Under the pieces are notes generated by a model. The model made no database searches. It was not told the origin of the DNA and worked only from the letters and a program-made list of their open reading frames with translations. Shown here piece after piece: positions 15,832-24,287 of a stretch of DNA of 64,000 nt (its first letter is position 1; each line of letters starts with the position of its first letter). Position numbers and translations under genes: made by a program. The stretch comes from Kitasatospora terrestris (GTDB lineage Bacteria > Actinomycetota > Actinomycetes > Streptomycetales > Streptomycetaceae), in contig NZ_BAABIS010000001.1 of assembly GCF_039542905.1 (NCBI RefSeq), positions 5,704,001-5,768,000 of the forward strand, in the 5' to 3' direction.

Positions 15832-18800
15832 TCAGCGCGGGGTGACGGCGTACAGCTCGACGGCGGACAGCGCGTAGCCGTAGGCGGTCGCCCGGGTCAC
15901 GCCCTGGATCCGCAGGTAGCGGGTGTTCGGCGCGTCGAAGCGGATCGTCTCGGCGCCGCCCCGGCCGTCGTCCACGGCGGCGACGGTCGTCCAGCTGAGG
16001 CCGTCGGTCGAGGTCTGGATCCGGTACGCCGAGGCGTACGCCTCCTGCCAGCGCAGCACCGCCGAGCCCAGCCGGACCGCCGAGGGCAGTTCGAACTGCA
16101 CCCAGGCGTCGTCCTTGGCGGGAGCGGTCCAGCGGGTCTTGGGGTCGCCGTCGACCAGCGCCGAGGCGGGGGTGGACGGGCCGGCGTCGCCGGAGGAGGT
16201 GACGGTGGCGCCGCGGGCCTGGTCGGCGCCGCCGGTCGGCGGCACCACGTGGACCTGGAGCACCTGCTGGACGGCGACCGAGCCGACCGTCAGGGTCAGC
16301 GGCACCCGGTAGGTGCCGGTGGGCGTGGTGGCGGCCGCGGTGATCTGCACGGGCGCGCCGAACCGCCCGCCGCGTTCCACGCTGACGGCGGCGGTCGGCG
16401 CCACCGTGAGCCCGGCGGCGACGGCCGGGACCTGGGCGGTCAGCGTGCCGGTGAGCAGGTCGGGGCGGCCGGAGTCGACGACGGCGCGGGTCTGCGCCGG
16501 GGTGGTGGCGCCGGCGACCACGTCGACGGTGGACTCGGTGAGGGTGAGCAGGGCGACCGGCGCGTCGGCGTACCAGGGGATGATCTGGTTGACCACCGGC
16601 GGCTCCCCGCCGGCGGCCCAGACCAGCCGGATCGCGTCGGCGGGCTGGCCGCCGCCGCGCAGCTCGTTCCAGCCGGGCTTGACCTCGCCGATCGGGTCCC
16701 AGTGGCCGTCCGCGCGGCGGACCTGCGCGGTGGCGGTGGCCCGGACGGTCGGGTCGGTCAGCACGGTGACCCGGTCCAGCGGGCGGGCGTTGCCGAGTTC
16801 GACGGTGAGCGGGGTGTCCCCGGCGCCCGGCGCGGTGGCGGCCCGGTACGCGGTGTCGGGGTCGCCGTCGAGCACCGCGGCGGCGGAGGAGCCGGGCGCG
16901 GCGGGCGGGCCGCTGACGGTGGCGGGGGTGTCCTGCGGCGCGGCGACGGTGAACTCGCGGATCGCCACCGCGGTCTTCTGGCCGCCGGTGGCGCGCAGCC
17001 GGACGGCCCGGGCGACGGTGCCCGCGGGGGCGTCGACGCTGACGCTCTTCTGCCCGTGCACCCGGGCGAGCTGCTGCCAGCCGCCGGTGCCGGTGGTGTA
17101 CTCCAGCACCCCGTCGCGGAGGTAGTCGTCCGCGGCGGCGGCCGCGTCGGGGCCGTCGCCCCAGGCGCCCATCAGCACGGTGACCTGGCCGAGCGGGCGG
17201 GCCGCACCGAGGTCGAGCCCTATCGCGTCGCCGGTCTGCGGCGCCGCGGAGGTCCAGTAGAAGGTGCCGGCCGCGCCGTCGGTCATCAGCGCGGGGCCGT
17301 GGCCGTGCGCGGCGGCCATCGTGGTGGTGGGGCTGATCCCGCCCTCGGTGATCCCGGACCAGCTGTCGGCGGCCTGCAGGGCCCGCTCCAGGAAGCGGTC
17401 CAGCACGCCGGCCCCGACGGTGACCGGTGCCTGCTCCAACTGCTCGCGCTGGCGCCGGACGTCGACCCGGGCCTGCCAGGCGGTGGCGCCGTCGCCGCCG
17501 CGCTGGGCGAGCAGCATGTCGACGGCGGAGCGGCCGGCCAGGCCGTAGCCGGAGAGCCGGTCCAGCCACGGGCCGGTCTCGGCGGCGACCGCCGTGCCGG
17601 CCAGGGCCCGCGGCGCGTCGGCCATCGCGGAGAACGCCTCGCGCAGCGGCGCGGCGGCGTCCTTGAGCCGGGCCGGGTCGGGCGCGGCGCCGGAGGCGGG
17701 TTCCAGCGCGCCCCAGAACCGCTCCAGCAGCGGCGCCAGGTACGCCGACTCGGTGCGGTTGAGCGGGGAGGAGGAGCTGTTGCCGGCGAGCGCGGTGAGC
17801 GCGGCCAGCTCGGCCGGGTCGGCGCTGAGGGCGCGCAGCGCGGCCCGCCAGGAGTCCTGCGGCTGGTAGCCCTCGGGCTGCCAGCCGAAGTCGGCGGCGG
17901 TGGCCAGCGGGATCCGCGACACCGACGGCTGGCTCATCGCCGAGGTCAGCAGCACCGCCGAGCGCTTGGCCACGTCCGGCTCCCGCCCGGCGTAGCCGCC
18001 GAGGAACAGCCGGTCCGGCGCCGAGTCGTTCACCGGGTAGTTGTCCCAGGTCACCAGCGAGCGGCCGAACAGGGCCGCGGTGTCCGCGATCTGGCCGCCG
18101 GTCACCTGCTGGGGGATCACCCCGCCGCCGCTCCACACCACCTGGACGCCCTGCGGCAGCGCGGCCGCCAGCGCCGAGCGGTAGGGCGAGGCGCCCTGCT
18201 TCTGGTACTCGGTGGGCACCACCGACAGCGGTGCCAGCTCCGGGTGCCCGGCCGTCAGCCGCTCCTGCACCTTCGCCACCAGCGCGGCCTGCGCCTTCGC
18301 GGCCGCCGCCGGCCCGGTGCCGTACGCCTTGCGGTCGGCGCCGCAGTGCCACTCGTCGTAGCTGACGTCCAGGAACTGCAGCTGGAACGCCCGGAACCCG
18401 GCCTGCCGCAGCGACTCCAGCTTCGCCACCAGCGCGTCCACGTCCTTGCCGGAGGTGAAGCAGAACGACTGCCCCGGCTCGATCGAGTACGCCGCGGTGA
18501 CGTGGTTGTCCCGGGCCCGCGCGGTCAGCCGGCGCAGCTCGTCCAACTGCGCGGCCGGGTAGGCGTCGCGCCACTTCTGCACCCGGTACGGGTCGCCGCC
18601 GGGGGCGTACAGGAACTGGTTCTGCTTGGTCCGGCCGAGGAAGTCGATCAGCTCCAGCCGCTGCTCGACGGTCCACGGGGTGCCGTAGAAAGTCTCCGCG
18701 GTGCCGCGCACCGGGGCGCCGCTCGGCCAGTCCCGCACCGCCACGCCGGGGAAGCCCTTGCCCGCCTCGGCGAGCTGGCCCTGGCCGGCCGGGACGGGGG

Positions 18801-19629
18801 CGAGCAGCTGCCGCAGGCTCTGCGCCGCGTAGAAGGTGCCCGCGCCGTCGGTGCCCGCCAGCACCACCACGCCGTACGAGCCGCCGCCCGCGAGCGGGAG
18901 TTGCCCGGCGCTCAGCACGTACCCGCCGGGCGGCATGCCGTCCAGCGAGGGCGCCGCGTAGTCCTTGCCGCCCGCCGCGGCGGCCAGTTCGCGCAGCGCC
19001 CGGTCGGTGGGGCCGCCGGCGCCCTCGCGCGGGCCGCCCACGTGCACCACCAGCGCGCCGGGGGTCGGCGCCGGGGCCTCCGGCACCGCGGTCACCTCGG
19101 TCGCGCCGGCGTCCGCCAGCAGCTCCCGGACCACCTCGACGGCCGGGCCGTCCGCGCCGTCGGCCAGCACCAGCTGCACGGTGCGCGGTACGGTCACCGG
19201 TCGGCCGGCCCGCTGCAGGTGCTGCGGGCGGGGGAAGACCTGCGGGTCGGCCAGCGTGCCGAGCGGAACCGCCGCGGCCGGGGCGGTGCTCACCGCGCGG
19301 CCGCCCCGGACGGGCGCCGCGTAGCCGGGGGTGCTCGCCAGCAGGCCGCCGACCACGGCGGCCGCCGAGAGCGTCGCCGCCAGCTGCAGGGTGGTGGACC
19401 GCCGTCCGGCGCGGCGCTCGGCGCGCACCGAGGCCAGCAGCGGGGTGGTGCCCTTGATGTCGGCGATGAAGCGGTCCGCCGCGCGCGGGGCAAGCTGCCG
19501 GGCGGTCCGCGCGGCGGTGCGCCGCGCCGCCAGCGCGGCGGGGTGGCCGAGCACGTCGCGCAGGGCTGCGCTGTGCTCGATCTGCTGCCTGAGCCGCCGA
19601 CCGGCAGCCACCGACACCCGAGCCTGCAC
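15832..19629 (-). CDS. Large secreted GH84-like protein (beta-N-acetylglucosaminidase fold) with sugar-binding modules
   Basis: A 1265-residue protein from GTG 19629 (GAGGAGG 4 nt upstream). Residues 1-65 are basic, then comes a hydrophobic export segment near 80-105; a GTG at 19428 would give a normal-length signal peptide. An alpha/beta GH20b-like domain (about 115-300) precedes a GH84 barrel (about 310-590) with FYGTPWTVEQRLELIDFLGR, the conserved VPTEY and TWDNYPVNDS. The tail holds two or three F5/8-type carbohydrate-binding modules. In GH84 the catalytic pair is Asp-Asp. Here the segment reads FLDVSYDEWHC, so the first Asp is Leu420 and only Asp421 remains. The enzyme may be inactive on GlcNAc or act on another amino sugar. 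Confidence 0.85.
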   Translation of the reverse strand: MQARVSVAAGRRLRQQIEHSAALRDVLGHPAALAARRTAARTARQLAPRAADRFIADIKGTTPLLASVRAERRAGRRSTTLQLAATLSAAAVVGGLLASTPGYAAPVRGGRAVSTAPAAAVPLGTLADPQVFPRPQHLQRAGRPVTVPRTVQLVLADGADGPAVEVVRELLADAGATEVTAVPEAPAPTPGALVVHVGGPREGAGGPTDRALRELAAAAGGKDYAAPSLDGMPPGGYVLSAGQLPLAGGGSYGVVVLAGTDGAGTFYAAQSLRQLLAPVPAGQGQLAEAGKGFPGVAVRDWPSGAPVRGTAETFYGTPWTVEQRLELIDFLGRTKQNQFLYAPGGDPYRVQKWRDAYPAAQLDELRRLTARARDNHVTAAYSIEPGQSFCFTSGKDVDALVAKLESLRQAGFRAFQLQFLDVSYDEWHCGADRKAYGTGPAAAAKAQAALVAKVQERLTAGHPELAPLSVVPTEYQKQGASPYRSALAAALPQGVQVVWSGGGVIPQQVTGGQIADTAALFGRSLVTWDNYPVNDSAPDRLFLGGYAGREPDVAKRSAVLLTSAMSQPSVSRIPLATAADFGWQPEGYQPQDSWRAALRALSADPAELAALTALAGNSSSSPLNRTESAYLAPLLERFWGALEPASGAAPDPARLKDAAAPLREAFSAMADAPRALAGTAVAAETGPWLDRLSGYGLAGRSAVDMLLAQRGGDGATAWQARVDVRRQREQLEQAPVTVGAGVLDRFLERALQAADSWSGITEGGISPTTTMAAAHGHGPALMTDGAAGTFYWTSAAPQTGDAIGLDLGAARPLGQVTVLMGAWGDGPDAAAAADDYLRDGVLEYTTGTGGWQQLARVHGQKSVSVDAPAGTVARAVRLRATGGQKTAVAIREFTVAAPQDTPATVSGPPAAPGSSAAAVLDGDPDTAYRAATAPGAGDTPLTVELGNARPLDRVTVLTDPTVRATATAQVRRADGHWDPIGEVKPGWNELRGGGQPADAIRLVWAAGGEPPVVNQIIPWYADAPVALLTLTESTVDVVAGATTPAQTRAVVDSGRPDLLTGTLTAQVPAVAAGLTVAPTAAVSVERGGRFGAPVQITAAATTPTGTYRVPLTLTVGSVAVQQVLQVHVVPPTGGADQARGATVTSSGDAGPSTPASALVDGDPKTRWTAPAKDDAWVQFELPSAVRLGSAVLRWQEAYASAYRIQTSTDGLSWTTVAAVDDGRGGAETIRFDAPNTRYLRIQGVTRATAYGYALSAVELYAVTPR

Positions 19630-19884
19630 GGAGCCTCCTCGCACCCGAAAGCCGAGCTCAGCGGCGCCCCTGCCGGCCCCTGCCGACCCACTTCGCTCCA
19701 CGGCCGACCCAGCCCATCAGGTGGCCCGTCCACTGTCAACGCCGGTGACAGCTATGCCCGGTATGTCGGTATCCGATCCCGGTCGAACGCGGCCGTGTCG
19801 GTCGGGGTCGGGCGGGTCGGTGGCGGGTAGGACTGTGCCTGTTCGCACATAGGTGTCTCACGGTGTCTTTGGACGGAGTGCGCA

Positions 19885-22011
19885 GTGGCCGCATACCTCG
19901 ATCCCGACCAGGCCGGCAGCGAGCAGGTGCCGGCGGAGGACAATCCGCCCGCTCCACCGGAGTTGGTGGCGCTGGCCCACGCCCACGGCGTGGACAGCAG
20001 CTACGACCCCGGCAGCGGGCCGGTCCCCGTCGCACCCGCGGTGCTGGTCGCCGTGCTCGCCGCGCTCGGCGTGGACGCGAGCACCCCCGAGGCGGTCCGC
20101 GCCGAGCTCGAGCGCCACCGGGTCGAGGCCGCGGCCCGCCTGCTGCCGCCCACCGTGGTCGTCCGGGCCGGCCGGCGCACCGCCCTCGACGTCCCGGCGG
20201 ACGCCCAGGTCAGCGTCGAGCTGGAGCAGGGCGGCGAGTGGACGCTGCCCAGGAGCCACTCGCACTGGCTGCCCGCCGACCTGCCGCTCGGCCGGCACAC
20301 CCTCACCGCCGCGGTGGGCGGCCGCACCTCGCGGGCCGCCCTGATCGTCGCCCCGCAGCGGCTGCCCGAACCCGAGGGCCGCAGCTGGGGCTTCCTCGCC
20401 CAGCTCTACTCGGTGCTCTCCGAGCGCTCGTGGGGCATGGGAGACCTCGGCGACCTCGCCGAGCTCGCCAGCTGGGCCGGCAACGAGCTCGGCGCCGGCT
20501 TCCTGCAGATCAACCCGCTGCACTCGGGCATGCCGGGCGCCCCCTCGGACCCGTCCCCGTACCGCCCGTCCTCCCGCCGCTTCGCCGACCCGGTGCACCT
20601 GCGGGTCGAGGCCGTCCCCGAGTACGCCTACGCCGATGTCCGCGAACTGACCCGCCGCGGCGCCCAGTTGCGCGACGAGGTGCTCAAGCACGACGGCCTG
20701 ATCGACCGGGACGCGGTCTGGGCGCTCAAGCGCGAGGCCCTGGAGGAGCTGCACCGGGTGCCGCGCGGGGTCGGCCGGGAGGCCGCCTACCGCGCCTTCG
20801 TCGAGCGCGAGGGCGACTGGCTGGAGCAGTACGCCACCTGGTGCGCGCTCGCCGAGCGGCACGGCGCCGACTGGCACGCCTGGCCGAAGGGCCTGCGGCA
20901 CCCCGCCGACCCCCACGTCGCCGCCGCCCGGGCCGAGTCGGCGGACCGCGTGGAGTTCCACCGCTGGCTCGCCTGGCTGGTCGACGAGCAGCTCGGCGGC
21001 GCCCAGCACGCCGCCGAGGACGCCGGCATGCCGGTCGGCCTGATCCACGACCTCGCGGTCGGCGTCCACCCCGCCGGTGCTGATGCCTGGGCCCTGCAGG
21101 ACGTCCTGGCCCGCGGCATCAGCGTCGGCGCCCCGCCGGACGCCTTCAACGCGCACGGCCAGGACTGGGGCCTGCCGCCGTGGCGCCCCGACGCGCTGGC
21201 CGCCGCCGGCTACGCCCCGTACGCCGAGCTGCTGCGCTCGGCCGCCCGGCACGCCGGCGCGCTGCGGATCGACCACGTGATGGGCCTCTTCCGGCTCTGG
21301 TGGGTGCCGGACGGCAACCCGCCCACCCACGGCGCGTACGTCCGCTACGACGCGGAGGCGATGCTCGGCGTGCTCGCGCTGGAGGCCCACCGGGCGTCCG
21401 CGTACGTGATCGGCGAGGACCTCGGCACGGTCGAGAAGGGGGTCCGCGAGCAGCTCACCGAGCGGGGCGTGCTCGGCACCTCGGTGCTCTGGTTCGAGCG
21501 CGACTGGCAGGACGGCGGCGAGATCCTGCCGCCCGAGCGCTGGCGCTCCGGCTGCCTGGCCACCCTGACCACCCACGACCTGCCGTCCACCGCCGCCCGG
21601 CTCTCCGGCGAGCACGTCGAGCTCCGCCACCGGCTCGGCCTGCTCGCCCGCGCGCTCGGCGAGGAACAGGCGGACGCCGCCGCCGAGCTCGCCGAGTGGC
21701 GCACCGAGCTGACCCGGCTCGGCCTGCTGGCCGCCGGCGAGCAGCTCACCCCCGAGGCGCTGTACGCCTTCCTGCGGGCCACCCCGGCGGAGCTGGTCGG
21801 GGTCTGGCTGCCCGACACCGTCGGCGACCCCCGCCCGCAGAACCTCCCCGGCACCTGGGACCAGTACCCGAACTGGCGCCTGCCGGTCGCCGACCGCGGC
21901 GGCACGCCGGTCACCCTGGACCAGCTCGCCGCGGCCCCCGGCACCCGCCGTCTGGTGGAGGTGCTCGCCCAACACGCCGGAAGGCGCACCCCGGCGCGCG
22001 AGGCACGATAA
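19885..22011 (+). CDS. malQ: 4-alpha-glucanotransferase (amylomaltase)
   Basis: The 708-residue GH77 enzyme transfers alpha-1,4-glucan chains in maltodextrin and glycogen metabolism in the cytoplasm. An N-terminal extension of about 165 residues (small helical domain plus beta domain, common in actinobacteria) precedes the barrel. Visible motifs are QINPLHS, SPYRPSSRRF, the nucleophile region LRIDHVMGLFRLWW, the acid/base region VIGEDLGTVEKGV, and TTHDLPSTAARL. The GTG start has GGAG about 7 nt upstream. It is divergent from the GH84-like gene, and a small membrane-protein gene follows 21 bp downstream. Confidence 0.93.
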   Translation: MAAYLDPDQAGSEQVPAEDNPPAPPELVALAHAHGVDSSYDPGSGPVPVAPAVLVAVLAALGVDASTPEAVRAELERHRVEAAARLLPPTVVVRAGRRTALDVPADAQVSVELEQGGEWTLPRSHSHWLPADLPLGRHTLTAAVGGRTSRAALIVAPQRLPEPEGRSWGFLAQLYSVLSERSWGMGDLGDLAELASWAGNELGAGFLQINPLHSGMPGAPSDPSPYRPSSRRFADPVHLRVEAVPEYAYADVRELTRRGAQLRDEVLKHDGLIDRDAVWALKREALEELHRVPRGVGREAAYRAFVEREGDWLEQYATWCALAERHGADWHAWPKGLRHPADPHVAAARAESADRVEFHRWLAWLVDEQLGGAQHAAEDAGMPVGLIHDLAVGVHPAGADAWALQDVLARGISVGAPPDAFNAHGQDWGLPPWRPDALAAAGYAPYAELLRSAARHAGALRIDHVMGLFRLWWVPDGNPPTHGAYVRYDAEAMLGVLALEAHRASAYVIGEDLGTVEKGVREQLTERGVLGTSVLWFERDWQDGGEILPPERWRSGCLATLTTHDLPSTAARLSGEHVELRHRLGLLARALGEEQADAAAELAEWRTELTRLGLLAAGEQLTPEALYAFLRATPAELVGVWLPDTVGDPRPQNLPGTWDQYPNWRLPVADRGGTPVTLDQLAAAPGTRRLVEVLAQHAGRRTPAREAR

Positions 22012-22032
22012 GCGGCCGGTACCTTGGGAAAC

Positions 22033-22254
22033 GTGGACAAGAGGAACGCTTTGCGCGCTGGTGCGGTCTCCGCAGCGGCCACGCTGATGATGCTGATGTC
22101 GTCGCCCGCCATGGCGCTGGTCCGGGACGACGGCGACGACCCGGGCACCGGCCTGAGCGTCGCCCAGACCCTGGGCCTGTTCGTGGTCCTGCCGATCGTC
22201 TCCTTCTTCGTGATCGCCGGCCTGGTCATGCTGCCGACGCTCAAGAAGAAGTAG
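22033..22254 (+). CDS. Small conserved membrane protein
   Basis: A 73-residue protein with a cleavable-looking signal or first helix (ALRAGAVSAAATLMMLMSSPAMA), a short acidic DDGDDPGTG linker, a second helix (TLGLFVVLPIVSFFVIAGLVML), and a lysine tail ending TLKKK. The GTG at 22033 is preceded by GGGAA; a TTG at 22024 is also in frame. It lies 21 bp after malQ and ends at a strong terminator, so it is probably co-transcribed. Short proteins of this shape are conserved in Streptomyces, but I know of no function. Confidence 0.7.
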   Translation: MDKRNALRAGAVSAAATLMMLMSSPAMALVRDDGDDPGTGLSVAQTLGLFVVLPIVSFFVIAGLVMLPTLKKK

Positions 22255-22265
22255 CACCAGCTCCC

Positions 22266-22300
22266 GTCAAGGGCTCGGGGCGCCGCCCCGGGCCCTTGAC
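22266..22300 (+). terminator. Hairpin terminator after malQ and the small membrane protein
   Basis: A GTCAAGGGC stem pairs with GCCCTTGAC and continues inward with CGGGGC/GCCCCG, beginning 12 bp after the stop. It is one of the strongest hairpins in the window. Confidence 0.8.
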
Positions 22301-22370
22301 GTGCTTCTCGGCTGCTGGTCGGGTACCCCCGGCCGGGGTGAGCGAGGCGAGGCCGGTCCCCGGCCCCGGA

Positions 22371-22799
22371 TCACCGGCCGGCGCCCGCCTTGTCGAGGGC
22401 GCTCTGCAGCGACTCGGTGTAGCCGTCGCTGGTGTAGGTGGCGCCGGAGACGACGTCGATGTCGGCGCTCTGCGCGGCGATCGCCTCCTGGTTGAGCAGC
22501 GGCAGCGCGTAGCTGTTGATCTCCTGGTCCCTGCGGTCGTGCGAGGGGTACTGGACCACGTCGATCCCGGTGATCCGGGTGCCGTCCAGGGTGACCTTCA
22601 CCTGGACAGGCCCGTACCGGGTGTTCGCCGCGTCCCCGGTGACGGACCGTCCGGTGGAGGCGGGGGCGGCCGACCCGCCGTTCTCCGGCCCGGTGCCGAC
22701 CGCCTGGACGGGGCCGCTGCCGCCGTCGTGCGGCTTGAGCGAGAGCAGCAGGACGACTCCCGCGGCGGTGGCGGTGGTGGTGACGACGGCTCGGCGCAT
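22371..22799 (-). CDS. Exported FMN-binding domain protein with covalent-flavin motif
   Basis: The 142-residue protein has an N-terminal hydrophobic anchor (about residues 4-21), a Gly/Ser/Pro linker, and an FMN-binding domain related to NqrC/RnfG. The motif DVVSGATYTS near residue 117 is the flavinylation site, where ApbE attaches FMN to the Thr. It acts outside the membrane in electron transfer. It follows the ferric-reductase-like gene by 12 bp; its SD, GAGGAG, covers that gene's end. The pair probably carries electrons from cytoplasmic NAD(P)H through a membrane haem protein to the surface. No apbE is in the window. Confidence 0.85.
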   Translation of the reverse strand: MRRAVVTTTATAAGVVLLLSLKPHDGGSGPVQAVGTGPENGGSAAPASTGRSVTGDAANTRYGPVQVKVTLDGTRITGIDVVQYPSHDRRDQEINSYALPLLNQEAIAAQSADIDVVSGATYTSDGYTESLQSALDKAGAGR

Positions 22800-22811
22800 G
22801 CCGGTGACTCC

Positions 22812-24128
22812 TCAGAACGCGAACGACTCGTGGTGGATGCGCGAGCGCCGGACCCCGGCGGCCCGCAGGGCCCGCTCGGCCTCGGCGGCGAAGGCGTCCG
22901 GCCCGCAGAGGTAGACCTCGTGCCCGGGCAGGTCGGGGACCAGCCGGGCGAGCGCCGCGCCCAGGTCGCCGACGTCCGCGCGCGGGCCGAGCAGCTCGTG
23001 CACCCGGGCCCCGCGCTGCCGGGCGACCACCGCCAGCTCCTCGCGGAACAGCACGTCGGACGGCCGGTGGGCGCGCTGCACCAGCGTCAGTTCGCCCTCC
23101 AGCGACTCCAGGAGGGCCCGCAGCGGGGTGATCCCGACGCCCGCGCCCAGCAGCAGCACCTTGCGTCCGCGCTGCCGCCGCGCGGTGAACGCGCCGTACG
23201 GGCCCTCCGCGCGGACCGGGGTGCCGGGGGCGAGCGAGGCGACGGCGGCGCTGTGCGCGCCGAGGTCCTTCACGGTGAAGCGCAGGAAGCGCGGGTGCGG
23301 GGGAGCGGACAGCGAGTACGGGTTGGCGGCCCAGCGCAGGCCGGGCGCCTGGAACTGCAGCCGGAAGAACTGGCCGGGTTCGGCGCGCAGCGACTCCAGC
23401 CGCTGCCCGGTGAGGAAGAGCGAGACCACCCCGGGGGCCTCCTCGCGCACCTCGGCGACGCGCAGCCGGTGCCGGCGGTCGCGCAGCCAGGGCAGCAGCA
23501 GCCGGTACCGGCCGACGGCCCCCGCGGTGCCGAAGTACAGCGCGTACCAGCCGGCCCGGGCGGGGCCGGTGCCGAGGTCGGCGCCGGTGGAGAGCTGGTG
23601 GGCGAAGCCGAGCGCGACCGCGAGGTAGCCGCCCAGGTGCAGGTGGTACCAGGTCTCGTAGCCGAGCCGGCGGCGGGCGGCCCGCGCCGAGAGCGCGCCG
23701 GTGGCCAGGAGCAGCAGCGTCCCCAGCGCGGCCTTGATCATGTCGGGCCAGTCGAGCACGATCTCGACCGCCTCCCCGACGACGCCCTTCCCCCCGGTCA
23801 GCGCGTGGCCCCAGACGATCGTGAGCACGTGGACGGTCACCAGCCCGACCAGGTAGCGCCCGCCGTAGGCGTGCCAGCGGGCCAGCCGGTCGGCGCCCAC
23901 GGAGCGCTCCAGCGGCGGGATCCGGGCCATCAGGAGCAGCAGCACCGGTGCGGCGTAGCCGGCCAGCAGGCCGGTGATCCGGCCGGCGCCGGTGAGCCAG
24001 CCGGCCGGGCCGGCCACCGCGGTGGTCCGCAGCCACCAGGGGAGCAGCGCGGCCAGGGCGCCGGCGGCGATCAGGGCGAGCACCGCGCGGGGCACGGTCT
24101 CGGGGGACGGTGCGCGACGAGCCGTCAT
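22812..24128 (-). CDS. Ferric-reductase-like transmembrane flavocytochrome
   Basis: The 438-residue protein has an N-terminal membrane domain of about six helices (about 12-230) with paired histidines (WHAYGG, TVHVLTIVWGH, WYHLHLGGYLAVALGFAHQL) suited to bis-His haem ligation. A cytoplasmic ferredoxin-reductase-type domain follows, with FAD motif NPYSLSAPP, NAD(P) motif LLLGAGVGITPLRALLE, and a C-terminal VYLCGPDAFAAE. It would move electrons from NAD(P)H across the membrane to its FMN-binding neighbour. The SD (AAGGAGGAC) lies inside one arm of a perfect 11-bp inverted repeat (24135-24164), which could mask the ribosome site. Confidence 0.85.
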   Translation of the reverse strand: MTARRAPSPETVPRAVLALIAAGALAALLPWWLRTTAVAGPAGWLTGAGRITGLLAGYAAPVLLLLMARIPPLERSVGADRLARWHAYGGRYLVGLVTVHVLTIVWGHALTGGKGVVGEAVEIVLDWPDMIKAALGTLLLLATGALSARAARRRLGYETWYHLHLGGYLAVALGFAHQLSTGADLGTGPARAGWYALYFGTAGAVGRYRLLLPWLRDRRHRLRVAEVREEAPGVVSLFLTGQRLESLRAEPGQFFRLQFQAPGLRWAANPYSLSAPPHPRFLRFTVKDLGAHSAAVASLAPGTPVRAEGPYGAFTARRQRGRKVLLLGAGVGITPLRALLESLEGELTLVQRAHRPSDVLFREELAVVARQRGARVHELLGPRADVGDLGAALARLVPDLPGHEVYLCGPDAFAAEAERALRAAGVRRSRIHHESFAF

Positions 24129-24134
24129 CGGGTG

Positions 24135-24164
24135 GTCCTCCTTCCGGACGGCGGGAAGGAGGAC
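24135..24164 (-). promoter_or_regulatory. Inverted repeat masking the ribosome site of the ferric-reductase gene
   Basis: GTCCTCCTTCC and GGAAGGAGGAC form a perfect 11-bp stem with an 8-nt loop. On the transcript the downstream arm contains the AAGGAGG ribosome site 7 nt before the ATG at 24128, and the upstream arm is an anti-Shine-Dalgarno. It may act as an RNA switch or as an operator. Confidence 0.65.
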
Positions 24165-24287
24165 ACCGTGTCAGCCGCGGATGTCCGCCGGCTGAGGGGA
24201 TCGCGCGAATCCGCCGCCGCTCACCGTCCGACCGTGCGTTTTCGCAGGTCAGAGGCGTAGGGTGGCGGCGGATTTCTCATCGCTTTC

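Noticed and set aside
16249-19830. 1193-codon open frame on the plus strand opposite the GH84-like gene
   Set aside because: It is Gly/Arg/Gln-rich with no domain, and its codon pattern is the mirror of the real gene; long antisense frames are expected at this GC content.
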